Shown in pieces: positions 35,677 through 47,152 of a DNA stretch of 64,000 bases. Where the stretch lies: contig NC_135555.1 in NCBI RefSeq assembly GCF_964340395.1, forward strand, positions 26,534,725 to 26,598,724. The letters are read 5' to 3'. The number at the start of each line of letters is the position of its first letter. Positions within the stretch are counted from its first letter, which is position 1. Position numbers and translations under genes: made by a program. This stretch comes from Glandiceps talaboti (Eukaryota > Hemichordata > Enteropneusta > Spengelidae). Under the pieces are notes generated by a model. That model searched no databases. It saw only the letters and a list, made by a program, of their open reading frames with translations, and was not told the origin of the DNA.

Positions 35677-36650
35677 CAATATGTATTACCAATACAGATG
35701 AACTTTCATGATAATAATTTGCATAATTAATGAGTTTCAGTAATTAGGCTATATCTTAAGACTGTGTACTTCGATTTCAATACCATTCAGTACATACATT
35801 AACCATAACAAATCATATGTGGCCTATTCAATTTGTTGATGTACCTGACAGTGTTAATGAATAATTTGCATAATTAATGAGTTTCAGTAATTAGGCTATA
35901 ACTTAAGAATACATATTTCAATTTTAATACAATTCAATACATACGTTAACCTTAAAAAATCTCATATGTCCTGTAAAGTTTGTTGATGTACCTTACAGTG
36001 TTAATGAATAATTTGCATAATTAATGAGTTTCAGTAATTAGGCTATATCTTAAGACTGGGTACTTCAATTTCAATACCATTCAGTACATATATTAATTAA
36101 CTATATCAAATTTTATGTGGCGTATACAATTTGTTGATGTACCTGACAGTGTTAATGATTAATTTGCATAATACAATTCAGTACATACATTAACTTTAAT
36201 AAATCCCATATGTCCTGTAAAGTTTATTGATGTACCTCTCAGTGTTAAAGAATAATTTGCATAATTAATGAGTTTCGGTAATTAAGCTATGTCTTAAGAC
36301 TGCATACTTAAATTTCAGTACCATTCGTACATACTTTAACCATAACAAATCGTATGTATCCTATAATGTTTGCTGATGTACCTTACACTGTTAATAAATA
36401 ATTTGCTTAATTAATGAGTTTTGGTAGTTAGCAATATATTTAGACTGCATACTTCAATTTCCATACAATTTAGTACATACGTTAAATGTAACAGAGTGCA
36501 TATCTCCTATAAAAGCCGCCAATTTCACCTAAAGATTTAGGGGACACTTTGCATAATTAATTATTGTCAGTACTTAGGCTTTTTTTTTAAAAGTTCATTA
36601 CCATATTTTTTTGAATATCATTGTAATGGGTAATTTGCATAATTGGTGAT

Positions 36651-37100
36651 TCCCTTACAGAAGGTATTCAATTTAAATCTCGTAGATTTTCGATTAGAAA
36701 TTTAGGGAGTATGATATTAACATCGAACTTTGTAATTTTACCTTGTTGTTTTGCAATTTCTCCCAATATCAAGCTACTGCTGTTTGATGTGAGCCATGTG
36801 ATCGTGTAATTAATGCAGTATCTCGGGAAATATACACTTTCATTGAACACATTCATCAGGTGTAATAAAGTATGATTTATAACAATATTATGAAATCTAT
36901 AAGCCTACGAAAAGAAATTGTTAGTCTTCAACACTGTTGTTGGTGACCTTTACATGGACTATATATTTATATATATCTATATATTCAGTGCACAGTGAGG
37001 GCGCAATGTGTGGTTTGAACAGGGAGTTTGAATTATATTTATGATAGCAAGATGATACCCTTACGGAAGGGCATTCAGTTTAAATCTGGTGAAACTATAT
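36651..37100. other. Tail of the modular element
   Basis: Contains ATTCCCTTACAGAAGGTATT near 36650 and ACCCTTACGGAAGGGCATTC near 37055. The second includes a small hairpin CCCTT-ACGG-AAGGG. These may be 3' ends of the element whose head is at 33116. No coding sequence. Confidence 0.4.
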
Positions 37101-37128
37101 AACAGGAATTCATCAAAGTATGGGGATT

Positions 37129-37655
37129 TTATGAACACAGAAGTGATTTCAAACTGTAAAACAGGAATTTGGACAAATTCATGAAAGTATGGAAATTTTG
37201 TGAACACAGAAGTGATTTGAATTTTGTCATTGTCTGGAATTCATAGTAAAAGGATAGGAATTTTTTTCTGAACTCGTGATAAGCTGCTAGCTGGGCATAC
37301 AAGATAAAAATGGAATTCATTTTCCAGTGGCTGTAAATTACACAGTTCACATATTCTTCTTGTTCTACTGATGTTTTCAAAACGTTCATTTTCTACTCTC
37401 AAATTATGACTTGACACTCTGAACATGCACAATACTCACCGAATAATACTGATCCCAATTACAGATAACTATTTCTCTAAAATTAAATTCTTTTTGAAAA
37501 GACTGTAGGTATCTAATTTTAGAGATGCAGAAAGATTTGATGACCATTCCTAAGAGCCAATATCTAAAGACCTTTGCTTAAATAGTAAAAGAAAATCATC
37601 CTCGTCACCAACATTTTGCATCTCCCAAATTATACCAAAACCAAAACAATTTTTT
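37129..37655 (-). pseudogene. LINE E C-terminal relic (antisense)
   Basis: The minus strand reads FGFGIIWEMQNVGDED, then, after stops, CMFRVSSHNLRVENERFENI with RRICELCNLQPLENEFHFYL and a final VCP. This is the C-terminal RxSSHxLxIE and C-x2-C...H-x4-C signature of non-LTR ORF2 proteins of the LINE B/C type. Several frame breaks exist. It is cut at 37655 by the next element. A further piece of the same kind lies at 42515-42735. Confidence 0.7.
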
Positions 37656-38989
37656 AGCTCCGCTGTCAGCGAAAGCTGAAAGCGTAGCTTTAGGTATAGG
37701 CGGGTATTGAGGTATAGAGAGTAGAGTGAATCATAGGTGTCTGTCAAACTTTTATATTTTCACTATCTACTCCGAAAGTGACAGTCGGAATTCTTCGATA
37801 TTTGGTGTGCATGTTCCCTGGGGGGAGGCTATTCAGATTTGTTCATGCCAAGTTGATCTGTGCCATTTCCAATTTTTTATGATTTTTTTTCCAAAAATGA
37901 CATTTTCATCAACTCCTCATAAACTTTAAGTCAGATTGCTTTGATATCTGGTGTGTTGATGCACAGGGGGTAGCTTACTTAGATTTGTTAATTTCAAGTC
38001 AGCACGTCTTCTCTTCTATTTTTTATGATTTTTTTTTTTGAAATTTGAAAAAAAAATGAATATGTTAATGAGCATAATGACCGACGCCATATTGGAAATC
38101 AGTCCGCGAGACTTTAGGTAAAGTGCAACTTTTCAAAAGACACTATTGACGTCAAACAAGCAATGTAATATGTGCTATTGTCTTAATTCTACGCATTGTG
38201 CGCCCAAATGACAAATATTTGTTCGAAAAAGGTTTGTAAACTTCAAATCCAATTCACACACCACCCCTCCTACAGAATGGTTCATTCCAGTATATGCACC
38301 TCATAGCTCATGATCATTGTGAGAAGTCTTCCATGCCTGAACTGAAGTGTTTTTGACAGAGTCAGACGTCAATAAAAACGATAATACTCTTTCTAAAATT
38401 ACCACATTTTGAAAGGGAAAGTACTTTGTGGTTCATTTATGGAGTTTTGTTTTTGTACGATCAATATTGGTGGCAAAATTACAGCGTCAAAATTGCCGAT
38501 GTGGTAATGGACGACAATCCCAAGTACCCGGATGCACGAGGGACTAACCCAGAAGCAAGTCGTTGTCAGCCATACGTTTACAGTGCAGTGGTAACATCGT
38601 CCGAGAAATCGCTGCGTTCAGTGTCATTATTCACAGAATTGTTGTTTTCGAGTGAAACCCCGTCTTGAATTGTATAACTCTAACAAATGAAGACATGTCA
38701 AGTTATATTTTGAAAGTTGTATCGCTAGTTTGAGACGATTTTCTCACGTACTATCGGGGCTTACTTGGACTTGGACCTTACTCCAGTTCATCGGGAAGTT
38801 TAGCCAGCCCGATAATTCTTTCTGGTTTAGTTTACAACACTTTTGATCGCGCAGATTTTGTTGTTGTGATGAAAAGAAATTAAAAAAAAGATCACTTCAA
38901 CCATTTCGTTGTGTTTTCTTTATGAAAGGTAATCGAACATGAACGAGTGACACCACTAACCAGGAGGGTCTATGCTGTAACGTATGGCA

Positions 38990-40668
38990 AGGGTTCGACA
39001 TACGCTGGTCCGCTATCCCGCGAGTCTAGTAACTTTCTATAAGGACCATGTACCAGTAAAGGTTACTAGGTAGTCCGACGGGATAGTGACTTTTCGATAG
39101 GTATATCAGGGAGCTCTGAATTCAAACCACCGGCTATATGATGAATTCACGGTCATAGTAAAATTCATTTGATTTTTAATTTGCTATTTTGACCAACTCC
39201 GGTTGTCTATTCGCGATAAAATTACGGTTAGTTTGGAAACGGGGTAGATTTTCTATGATTCCGTGTCATAAAAGCATGTGTTGTGTAGTTTTCGAAAAGC
39301 ACACCCGGTGGGAAAGTCGCCCAACAGACGATCTCGCGCCATTGCTGTGCTACGTGGCACTTTATTCTGGCGGGGTGTCTCTTGAAAACGGGAATAGCGA
39401 ACGATGAGCCAATCAAGTGAGACCTTTCAAATGTAGCTAATATTATAGCCAATAAAATTAGTTGTACGATGATATGTGTATAATAAGTCCTCTACACTGT
39501 AACAAGTAAATAGTAAAGTTGAAATCTTTGTCGCATGAATTCGTATTTATGTACGGATGCGTAGTCTTTCTGAACAGTAATTCTTAGATCAGTTAGTATT
39601 TAAAACTACGTTTCTGAGTTAATTATTCAGTAGGTTATTGACGAGCTCCCTTTGTAAAAACGCTGTACAAATTGGATGTCGGCGTTCGCCCGGCCACGTT
39701 CAACGGAACTAGTGAAGCTCATGGTGGCTGTCAAAATCGAAGACGCAATTTGACCGTGTTGTTATTTCAGTGAGTTTATTCAGCAAGAAAACAACGTGTT
39801 CTATGTTTTTGTACTTCCTACATGATGTGATGATCGTTTTTTTTACCGGTACAACTTACAGCCTACAATGAAACTGCTAACTTACTTAGTAACACTTAGA
39901 TACATCACTAATACATCCATGCACTGACACGATTCCGTGTTCCGTGTTCCGTGTTCATGTTTTGGTATTCAGTTTGAAAAATTAAAATCCTGAACTTTAT
40001 TTTGCGAACAGTTTTGTCATTTCTTAGTAATTATAGGGCCGACTGTATCACGTTTAACGTTTATGTCAACCCGGAAGTACATAGACACGAAAATAGACGA
40101 AGTGACTTGTACATGTAATTAGTAACAAAATTTTGCTGTAACTGCTGGTAACCTTCAAATTTATTTATTTTTATGTTGTAAATACATTCTAATATGCACT
40201 AAGGACAACACTATAAAGACTTGCTCTATGGGAAGGTAATTTTTTGTCTTTTAAAAATGCAATAGTTAGATCAATGTGTACCAGAAATGTTATGTAGTAT
40301 TTAAGCTAGAAATAAGACCACATAACATCTTATTACTCCTCCCCCCCCCCCCCCAATTAAGACAAACTACTCACAGAAAAAAGAGAAGAAGCTCCAAAAC
40401 ATAAAAAAGAGAATAAAATTACAGTAAGGAGTTGATGATGCACAAACAACTACAACGAAATAGACAGTTCAATTACAACAGTGTTTGAAATAAATATGGG
40501 GTTTGGAAAAGTGAATTAGAAGTAGAGCAAAAACTAAGAGAGATGAAGAGCCTAAGTGAACAAGCGAAAGCACTTAAAGATAGGACCACCAAATTTTTTG
40601 CAGGACTACTACGTTATCAATTTTACTAGTCCTGTGGGATAGTGACTTTTACTCCAGTGTCGAACCCT
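38990..40668. mobile_element. 1.7-kb element with ~50-bp imperfect TIRs
   Basis: The left end AGGGTTCGACA (38990-39000) and right end TGTCGAACCCT (40658-40668) are perfect inverted repeats. Further matched blocks lie just inside (CTATCCC, CTAGTAA). No target duplication is obvious. Near the right end is a short coding relic (40513-40620). Confidence 0.55.
40513..40620 (+). pseudogene. Possible DDE transposase N-terminal relic
   Basis: An open stretch reads ELEVEQKLREMKSLSEQAKA followed by LKDRTTKFFAGLLRYQ. The FF(A/T)GL-x-x-(Y/F) pattern after a charged helix recalls the start of the DDE_Tnp_4 domain in ISL2EU/Harbinger-like transposases. It sits inside a TIR element, which supports the idea. 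No catalytic residues are present. Recognition is from memory and weak. Confidence 0.3.
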
Positions 40669-41214
40669 GTTGGCTGAGAATGACTCTCTTTCGGGTACTT
40701 GGGGATTGTCGCCGTACGGAAACTAAGATGGCGATTAATACATTTCTTCCCTATATATATATATCTACTACAACTAGTACAAGTTGAATGTTGTTGACTT
40801 GGTAAATTTGTTAGAAAATTGAAATTCAAATTGCCTCAAAATTATTTTAGATTCCTAGTTTATTTCATTCATCATTAAAATTTTCCAGGGTTAAAGCTGT
40901 AAGACACTGGAATTATTTATCCTCTTTTTTTCTTCTTTTTCTTGTGTGCATTTCCCAATCATTTTTTCCCTGAGATTTTGTGCAATTTTTCATAACAGTA
41001 GATTTTTGTTATAAAATGGTGACTATGGTATAAAAGTACAATACATTACCAACTTCTGTGTAAAATGTGTTTTATAGTGAGACATCATATGAAACCACTA
41101 ACCACTTTATTGCATCGCTAAAACAAAACTGCATAGTAAAGAGCTGAAGAACTGAACCACTTCTACATGTCACCAAAATAAAAAATAAAATAAAAAAAAA
41201 ACAGCGGAGCTATT

Positions 41215-42510
41215 CTGACCGATAGGTCGCTTGTTTAATTTTAGTGCCCAACACTTGTACCCTTTTTCAGCCATCTGATATTGTAATTAGTTCCAGGGTG
41301 CCCTGTAAGGTTTACAACTCTATAGAGGGTCCCCACGCAGTTTTCTTTCGGGTTTCCCAGCATGCATTGCAGCAAACGCGAGTCGTGTGGGACCCCCTAC
41401 CTCCGTCGCTATTTGCGTAAGCTAAAAACTTTTGATAGCTGACAATATCGTGTTGGAGGTGGTACTGTACTAAAAGTTGTGGAGTTGAGGGGTCAGGTTT
41501 AAATGCTGAGTCCAAAGGTTACGTGTTTACGCATTCAAATTTCAATGATTCATATTTTGGTTGCTTTGATCGTAACACAAATTTGAAAGCGCGAAAATTG
41601 TTTTTAACGGATAGCAAAATTTAAATTCACAAGTGCAAGTCAAAACTACATGTACGGAAAGTACGGTATTTCCGGTGACCTTGCACTCTACAAGTATGCG
41701 ATTTCTTGTGTTCAAGATCTTTCAATGATTTTCTATCCACACCCCTTGAATGTATGAACGGCTAAAGCTCTTTGATGATGAATATTAAATTTGTCCTATT
41801 TACGAAATCCATCTGTATTTACCAAAAGCAATCGGCATAGACTCGCCAACATACTATCACATGACGTGCTTCCACGTGTAAACTTACTCCTCCCGGCCGA
41901 AGTCGAGCGTACTTGACTACTACGTGGTAGCGATATACCAATCGAGTCTAGTTTTTGTCTAGTGACAAATTTGTTTGTCAATGACGTCTGTCGACATCAA
42001 TATTATTTAAACTATTGTGAACAATTCAAGACGTTTTTATTGTGTTGTTCTGAGTGAAATGAATGTCAACAGCAATTTACAGAGATACGTACATACATAT
42101 ACGTGGACAGTGGCACGTACGTCATATCAGCAAAGACACGACTACCAAAAACTAACTAATTTGACAGAAGACATTATGTTTATTTTTACAAAACTGTCTA
42201 ATCAAAATCATGCTTTTACTATGTGCTTGTTGTTGGTACATGGTGTTGCATGTAGCATGTATCTCTCTGACGGAGGTCCTCGATGACTTTTCCTTATTTT
42301 TGTTAGATGCTAACTCAGACAGAGCCTTCATCCTTGTTCTTACCTTACTGTGCCCTGGAACTACGCTTTTGCTTGCAAACGAATGCATACTAGTTGTAAG
42401 ATTGTTTTTATGTAAATGTCATTATCGTTTAAGCCAATATTTATTGATACGATGGAACCTGTAAGTACATAATGGGTGTCTACCCAATTCACCCAGCTCA
42501 GCATAATTTC
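41215..42510. other. Intronic DNA, no feature recognised
   Basis: Slightly more GC- and CpG-rich around 41310-41480 and 41840-41960 than neighbouring introns. It has many short open frames but no domain or splice-bounded exon I can support. Confidence 0.4.
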
Positions 42511-42511
42511 A

Positions 42512-42735
42512 TGTTGTATTGTTCACTTGGAATATATATCTACAAAATGACGTATGGACTTTTTCAATATCATTACCCTCATGAAAATCCCAAACCTCAC
42601 ATCCATACATTAAAATGGGAGTAATCTTACAGTCAAAAACTTTTAAAGCAATATCGACACTAATATTTTTAAACTGGTTAAGACATGTTTTGTCAGCAAA
42701 CATGACCCTTTTACATTGGTTTGCCATTCTATTTA
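42512..42735 (-). pseudogene. LINE E post-RT fragment (antisense)
   Basis: The minus strand reads ISVDIALKVFDCKITPILMY followed by GCEVWDFHEGNDIEKVHTSF and CRYIF. This is the post-RT block (xxKPILxYGxEVWGF...IExVHxxFC) of non-LTR ORF2 proteins. Orientation and order agree with the C-terminal relic at 37129-37655. The two may be one LINE split by the nested elements at 37656-41214. Confidence 0.65.
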
Positions 42736-43173
42736 TTATCTAAATGTATATGTATTTGATAGTGTGAAAGTATTTTTCCAATTCGTCTTTGTACAAGTGT
42801 TTCCTGTAATTTCTTGTAGATCGTCAGTTTTGATATCATTTAAAGTGTTTTGAAACTGATGAGTACTGTAATGTTGAATTGGGGTTCCAAACCGTTTTGA
42901 ATTTAGTTGGCACTGAAATGTTTGTCGTTATACATGTGTGATTTGAATCCTTTCTGTAAACTGCTATCAAGTGGTTTTTGCTTTTCAGTTCATATTACCA
43001 TTAGACCGACAGTGATGTCATGGGTCAGAAGAGACTTGTTTTATATAAATTTAACTAGACTTCTCTCCCTTGGTTACCAGGCTTATAACATTTTCAAAAC
43101 AAAGACATTGTACATATATCTTTTGAATGTACTTTGTTGACATATGTCAATCACATTATTTAGCAAGTAACCT
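42736..43173. other. Intronic DNA, no feature recognised
   Basis: No repeat or exon recognised. A minus-strand open stretch at about 42760-42900 has no domain I know. Confidence 0.4.
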
Positions 43174-44899
43174 ATTGAGTACATCATATCACACATATTG
43201 CCATTGAGTATATCATATCACACGTATTGCCATTGAGTATATCATATCACACGTATTGCCATTGAGTATATCATATCACATGTATTGCCATTGAGTACAC
43301 CATATCACACATATTGCCATTGAGTACATCATATCACACGTATTGCCATTGAGTACACCATATCACACATATTGAGTACATCATATCACACGTATTGCCA
43401 TTGAGTACATCATATCACACGTATTGCCATTGAGTACATCATATCACACGTATTGCCATTGAGTACACCATATCGCACATATTGAGTACATCATATCACA
43501 CGTATTGCCATTGAGTACATCATATCACACGTATTGCCATTGAGTACATCATATCACACGTATTGCCATTGAGTACATCATATCACACGTATTGGCATTG
43601 AGTACATCATATCACACGTATTGGCATTGAGTACACCATATCGCACATATTGCCATTGAGTATATCATCATATCACACGTATTGAGTACATCATATCACA
43701 CATATTGCCATTGAGTACATCATATCACACGTATTGCCATTGAGTATATCATATCACATGTATTGCTATTAAGTACATCATATCACACGTATTGCCATTG
43801 AATACATCATATCACACGTATTGCCATTGAGTATATCATATCACACGTATTGTGTACACCATGTCACACGTATATTGTACACCATATCACATGTATTGCC
43901 ATTGAGTATATCATATCACACGTATTGTGTACACCATGTCACACGTATATTGTACACCATATCACATGTATTGCCATTGAGTATATCATATCACACGTAT
44001 TGCCATTGAGTATATCATATCACACGTATTGCCATTGAGTACACTATATCACACATATTGCCATTGAGTACATCATATCACACGTATTGCCATTGAGTAC
44101 ACCATATCACACATATTGCCATTGAGTACATCATATCACACATATTGCCATTGAGTACATCATATCACACGTATTGCCATTGAGTATATCATATCACATG
44201 TATTGCCATTGAGTACATCATATCACACGTATTGCCATTGTGTACATCATATCACACATATTGCCATTGAGTATATCATATCACATGTATTGCCATTGAG
44301 TACATCATATCACACGTATTGCCATTGAGTATATCATATCACATGTATTGCCATTGAGTACATCATATCACACGTATTGCCATTGTGTACATCATATCAC
44401 ACATATTGCCATTGAGTATATCATATCACATGTATTGCCATTGAGTACATCATATCACACGTATTGCCATTGAGTATATCATATCACACGTATTGTGTAC
44501 ATCATATCACACGTTTTGCCATTGAGTACATCATATCACATGTATTGCCATTGAGTATATCATATCACACGTATTGCCATTGAGTATATCATATCACACG
44601 TATTGCCATTGAGTATATCATCATATCACACGTATTGCCATTGAGTATATCATATCACACGTATTGCCATTGAGTATATCATCATATCACACGTATTGCC
44701 ATTGAGTATATCATATCACATGTATTGCCATTGAGTACATCATATCACACGTATTGCCATTGAGTACATCATATCACATGTATTGCCATTGAGTATATCA
44801 TATCACATGTATTGCCATTGAGTACATCATATCACACGTATTGCCATTGAATACACCATCTCACACGTATTGTGTACACCATATCACACATATTGCCAT
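43174..44899. repeat. 29-bp minisatellite, ~59 copies
   Basis: A 29-bp unit, GCCATTGAGTACATCATATC followed by ACACGTATT, with variants ACAC/ATAT, CACG/CATG/CACA and shortened units (GTGTACACCATGTCACACGT). Composite blocks recur. For example, the pair of short units near 43850 recurs near 43925, and the TGTGTACATC variant recurs near 44240 and 44390 with the same neighbours. The array stops exactly where the second modular element begins. Confidence 0.96.
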
Positions 44900-44936
44900 G
44901 AACTGAGGTTCAGTAGTGCTATAGGCATCGCCCGGC

Positions 44937-44967
<31 letters not shown>

Positions 44968-46000
44968 TGTGTGTGTGTGTGTGAACAACTTAAATTCAAA
45001 ACTGCTGGACTGATTGCTTTGATATTTGGTGGTCATGTTACTTCTGGTGTCTAGTTGGGAAATTGTTCAAATGAAATTGATTGTATAAAAATGTGATTTT
45101 TGGTCAAAAAACTTAAACTCAGAAACTACTGGGCAGATTGGTGCGAAATTTGGTGGGAACATTCTTAAGGGGGTGTAAAGTAAGATTTGTTCATGACATG
45201 ATGATTCCATCAGTAATATGCAAATTAGGGCTAAAAATGTGTCTTTTTGGTTAAAAATCTATAATTCCAAAACTGCTGAGCAGATTGGGCTGAAATTTAA
45301 TTGAAATGCATCTAGGGATGTATGGACAAAGAAATACTAAGCATACAATGATTCCATGAGTGCAAATTAGGTGTAAAAATGTTCATTTTTGGTCAAAAAT
45401 TTTTATCTCAAAAAGCACTTGGTCAATGAGTCTGAAACTTTGTGAGATGTTTCTGAAAGTGTTATTCTGCAGATTTTCTTCAAAACATTTTGACAAAATT
45501 GGCCCTAGCAACCATGACCACGCCCTTAGCAACAACCAAATGGCAGTACATTTTCGTTAAATAACATCATCTGGTAGGTAAGTAAGCATTCAAAAAATGT
45601 ATGCAAATACCCTAGCAACCATGACCACGCCCATAGCAACAGCCAAATGGTGTATTTCACAAAGATAACAACAGGGTTTAATAGACAATTGAATAAACAT
45701 TCAAAAAATGTATGTAAATTTGCCTAGCAACAAGACCACACCCATAGCAACAGCCAAATAATCACATATATTGCAAAGATAACAGGAATAGGAAGACAAA
45801 TGAGTAAACATTCAAAAAATGTATGCAAATGTGCCTAGCAACAAGACTACACCCATAGCAACAGCCAAATGATCACATATATTGTGAAGATAACAGGGAT
45901 TTATACAAAATTGAATAAACATTCAAAAAATGTTACAGTAGTAAATATGCCTAGCAACAAGACCATGCCCATAGCAACAGCCAAATATATATAACTCATT
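44900..46000 (+). mobile_element. Modular interspersed element (HINE/pearl-like), copy 2
   Basis: It begins TGAACTGAGGTTCAGTAGTG, the same as copy 1 at 13945, directly after the last 29-bp unit. A (TG)n tract (about 44936-44983) follows, then ~150-bp modules (GTGTCTTTTTGGTTAAAAAT, GGGCTGAAATTTAATTGAAA), then four or five ~110-bp modules with CCCATAGCAACAGCCAAAT and ATTGAATAAACATTCAAAAA. Comparing the two copies places the left boundary at the mini-hairpin. Confidence 0.65.
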
Positions 46001-46551
46001 TTATTTTCACCAAAAAAGAATGACAGAACTTAGACTGGGAAAGTGTACATGACAAAAAATATGATCACATATATTGCGAAGATAACAATGTGGATTTATA
46101 CACAATTGAATGAACATGTAACAAGTAGAAAGTTGTGCCCAGTCCGTGGGGCTAAACATAATTGATGCCAGTTCATCAAATACTACACAATCATTTCTGG
46201 TTGTGACAACTACCGGCAAATGGGAAAGAAGTCTCTATCAATTTGAGAAGTATTGCAATCGGCAAAAAGACTTCTTTTTAGGTGTTGATGAATCCATAAT
46301 AAAATAAAGGTTTTTATAGCAATCAAGTGATTGTTTTTGTCACTCATTTATTGCTGAACATTCCATCCTCAGGCGATGCCATCTTGTGCTGGATAATACT
46401 TCACGTATTCCAGTTGTGTTCCAAAGTGAAGGTGTCGGCGTACAAAGCATGTAACTTGCAAAATTTAACCTGGAGGTCAAGATTCAAGTGCACAGCTGTG
46501 GGTAATGGACATTGAACCAATTCAAGTTAAATTGGTTCTAAGTCAGTTTTT
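46001..46551. other. Intronic DNA, no feature recognised
   Basis: AT-rich sequence between the modular element and a small MITE; nothing recognised. Confidence 0.4.
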
Positions 46552-46742
46552 CCTGTCCTCACTACAACAAGTTAAACCTGTTCCAAACCGATTTACTTTG
46601 AACAGAATCGAAACCATCCCCCTGAGGTAGTTTCGAACCGGTTCAACTAAATCGATTTACAACCGATTTAAGGGCATATGGGGACAGGAGAACTGGATTC
46701 GATTCAAATCCAAACAGGTTCAGAATTTATGTGGGGACAGGG
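46552..46742. mobile_element. ~190-bp MITE-like inverted repeat element
   Basis: The ends CCTGTCCTCAC (46552) and GTGGGGACAGG (to 46742) are inverted, and AACCTGTT words sit just inside both. The interior is full of TCGAACCGGTTC-like and AACCGATTT words, giving strong local self-complementarity. There is no coding capacity or clear target duplication. Confidence 0.5.
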
Positions 46743-47002
46743 TTATAGACATGCATTTACTTGAGCAAGTAACTTTGAAATTGTGCGCACTCTCAATACA
46801 GTGATTGAGAGACACAACATTTACTAATTAGTGCTCTCCTAAGAAAAATCACTTTAACACAAAAGTATTTCTCAAAGGATAAAAACTAGTTAGTTCAGGT
46901 GAAGAATCTACTAGATATCTGCATGCCAGTTTTTGTTATCAATATTAAATAACCACTCAGTCATAATTAATTAGTAATTATCATTTTTATCTTTTTTTGC
47001 AG

Positions 47003-47152
47003 AAAAGAGTTTTATTAGATTGAATCAGCTGAACAAAGTGTCCAAGTGGTTACAGGAGTTTAAATCCAAATATAAACCAAACTGTGTACTTGAGGATCTT
47101 GTGGCATTTGATGTGCTGTGTGGTGATTTTCATTTTGATAATATGTCACCTG
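47003..47152 (+). CDS. SMPD3: Neutral sphingomyelinase 2-like, exon B (GDFH motif)
   Basis: A 150-base exon with acceptor CTTTTTTTGCAG| and donor CACCTG|GTAAGTG, phase 1 in and phase 1 out. It encodes SFIRLNQLNKVSKWLQEFKS, then CVLEDLVAFDVLCGDFHFDN and MSP. Vertebrate nSMase2 has VAFDVVCGDFNFDN here; its Asp and Asn are metal/substrate residues of the DNase I-like (EEP) fold. The Asp is kept but the Asn is His in this gene (codon CAT where AAT would give Asn). The donor end of this exon (ATGTCACCTG|GTAAGTGTA) is the start of a 54-bp minisatellite that fills the next intron. Confidence 0.92.

Larger units (their letters stand above)
34460..36650. repeat. ~147-bp tandem modules (split by Penelope-like element)
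   Basis: Modules containing AATTTGCATAATTAATGAGT, TTCAGTAATTAGGCTATATC, TTCAGTACATAC and GTTGATGTACCT repeat with a 147-bp period. Starts are at 35716, 35863 and 36010, then truncated or diverged copies near 36160, 36250 and 36400. Earlier copies lie at 34520-34680, before the Penelope-like insertion. They form the body of the modular element whose head is at 33116. No protein. Confidence 0.8.
37656..41214. mobile_element. Composite region bounded by inverted AGCTCCGCTGT ends
   Basis: The left end AGCTCCGCTGT (about 37657) matches the right end ACAGCGGAGCT (about 41204-41214) inverted. The left head also contains the hairpin TCAGC-GAAA-GCTGA, echoing the mini-hairpin heads of the other modular elements. 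Modules ending TTTTTTATGATTTTTTTT occur at 37875 and 38020. The interior carries another TIR element (38990-40668), an outer inverted pair GACAATCCCAAGTACCCG (38512) / CGGGTACTTGGGGATTGTC (40695), and a poly-C run near 40340. This is probably nested insertions; exact borders are uncertain. Confidence 0.45.

Noticed and set aside
38426-39407. Open frames of 70-80 codons in the composite transposon region
   Set aside because: No domain, not splice-bounded; consistent with chance in a slightly more GC-rich stretch.
46327-46515. A 62-codon frame before exon B
   Set aside because: No similarity to nSMase2, and exon A joins exon B directly in phase, so no extra exon is needed here.
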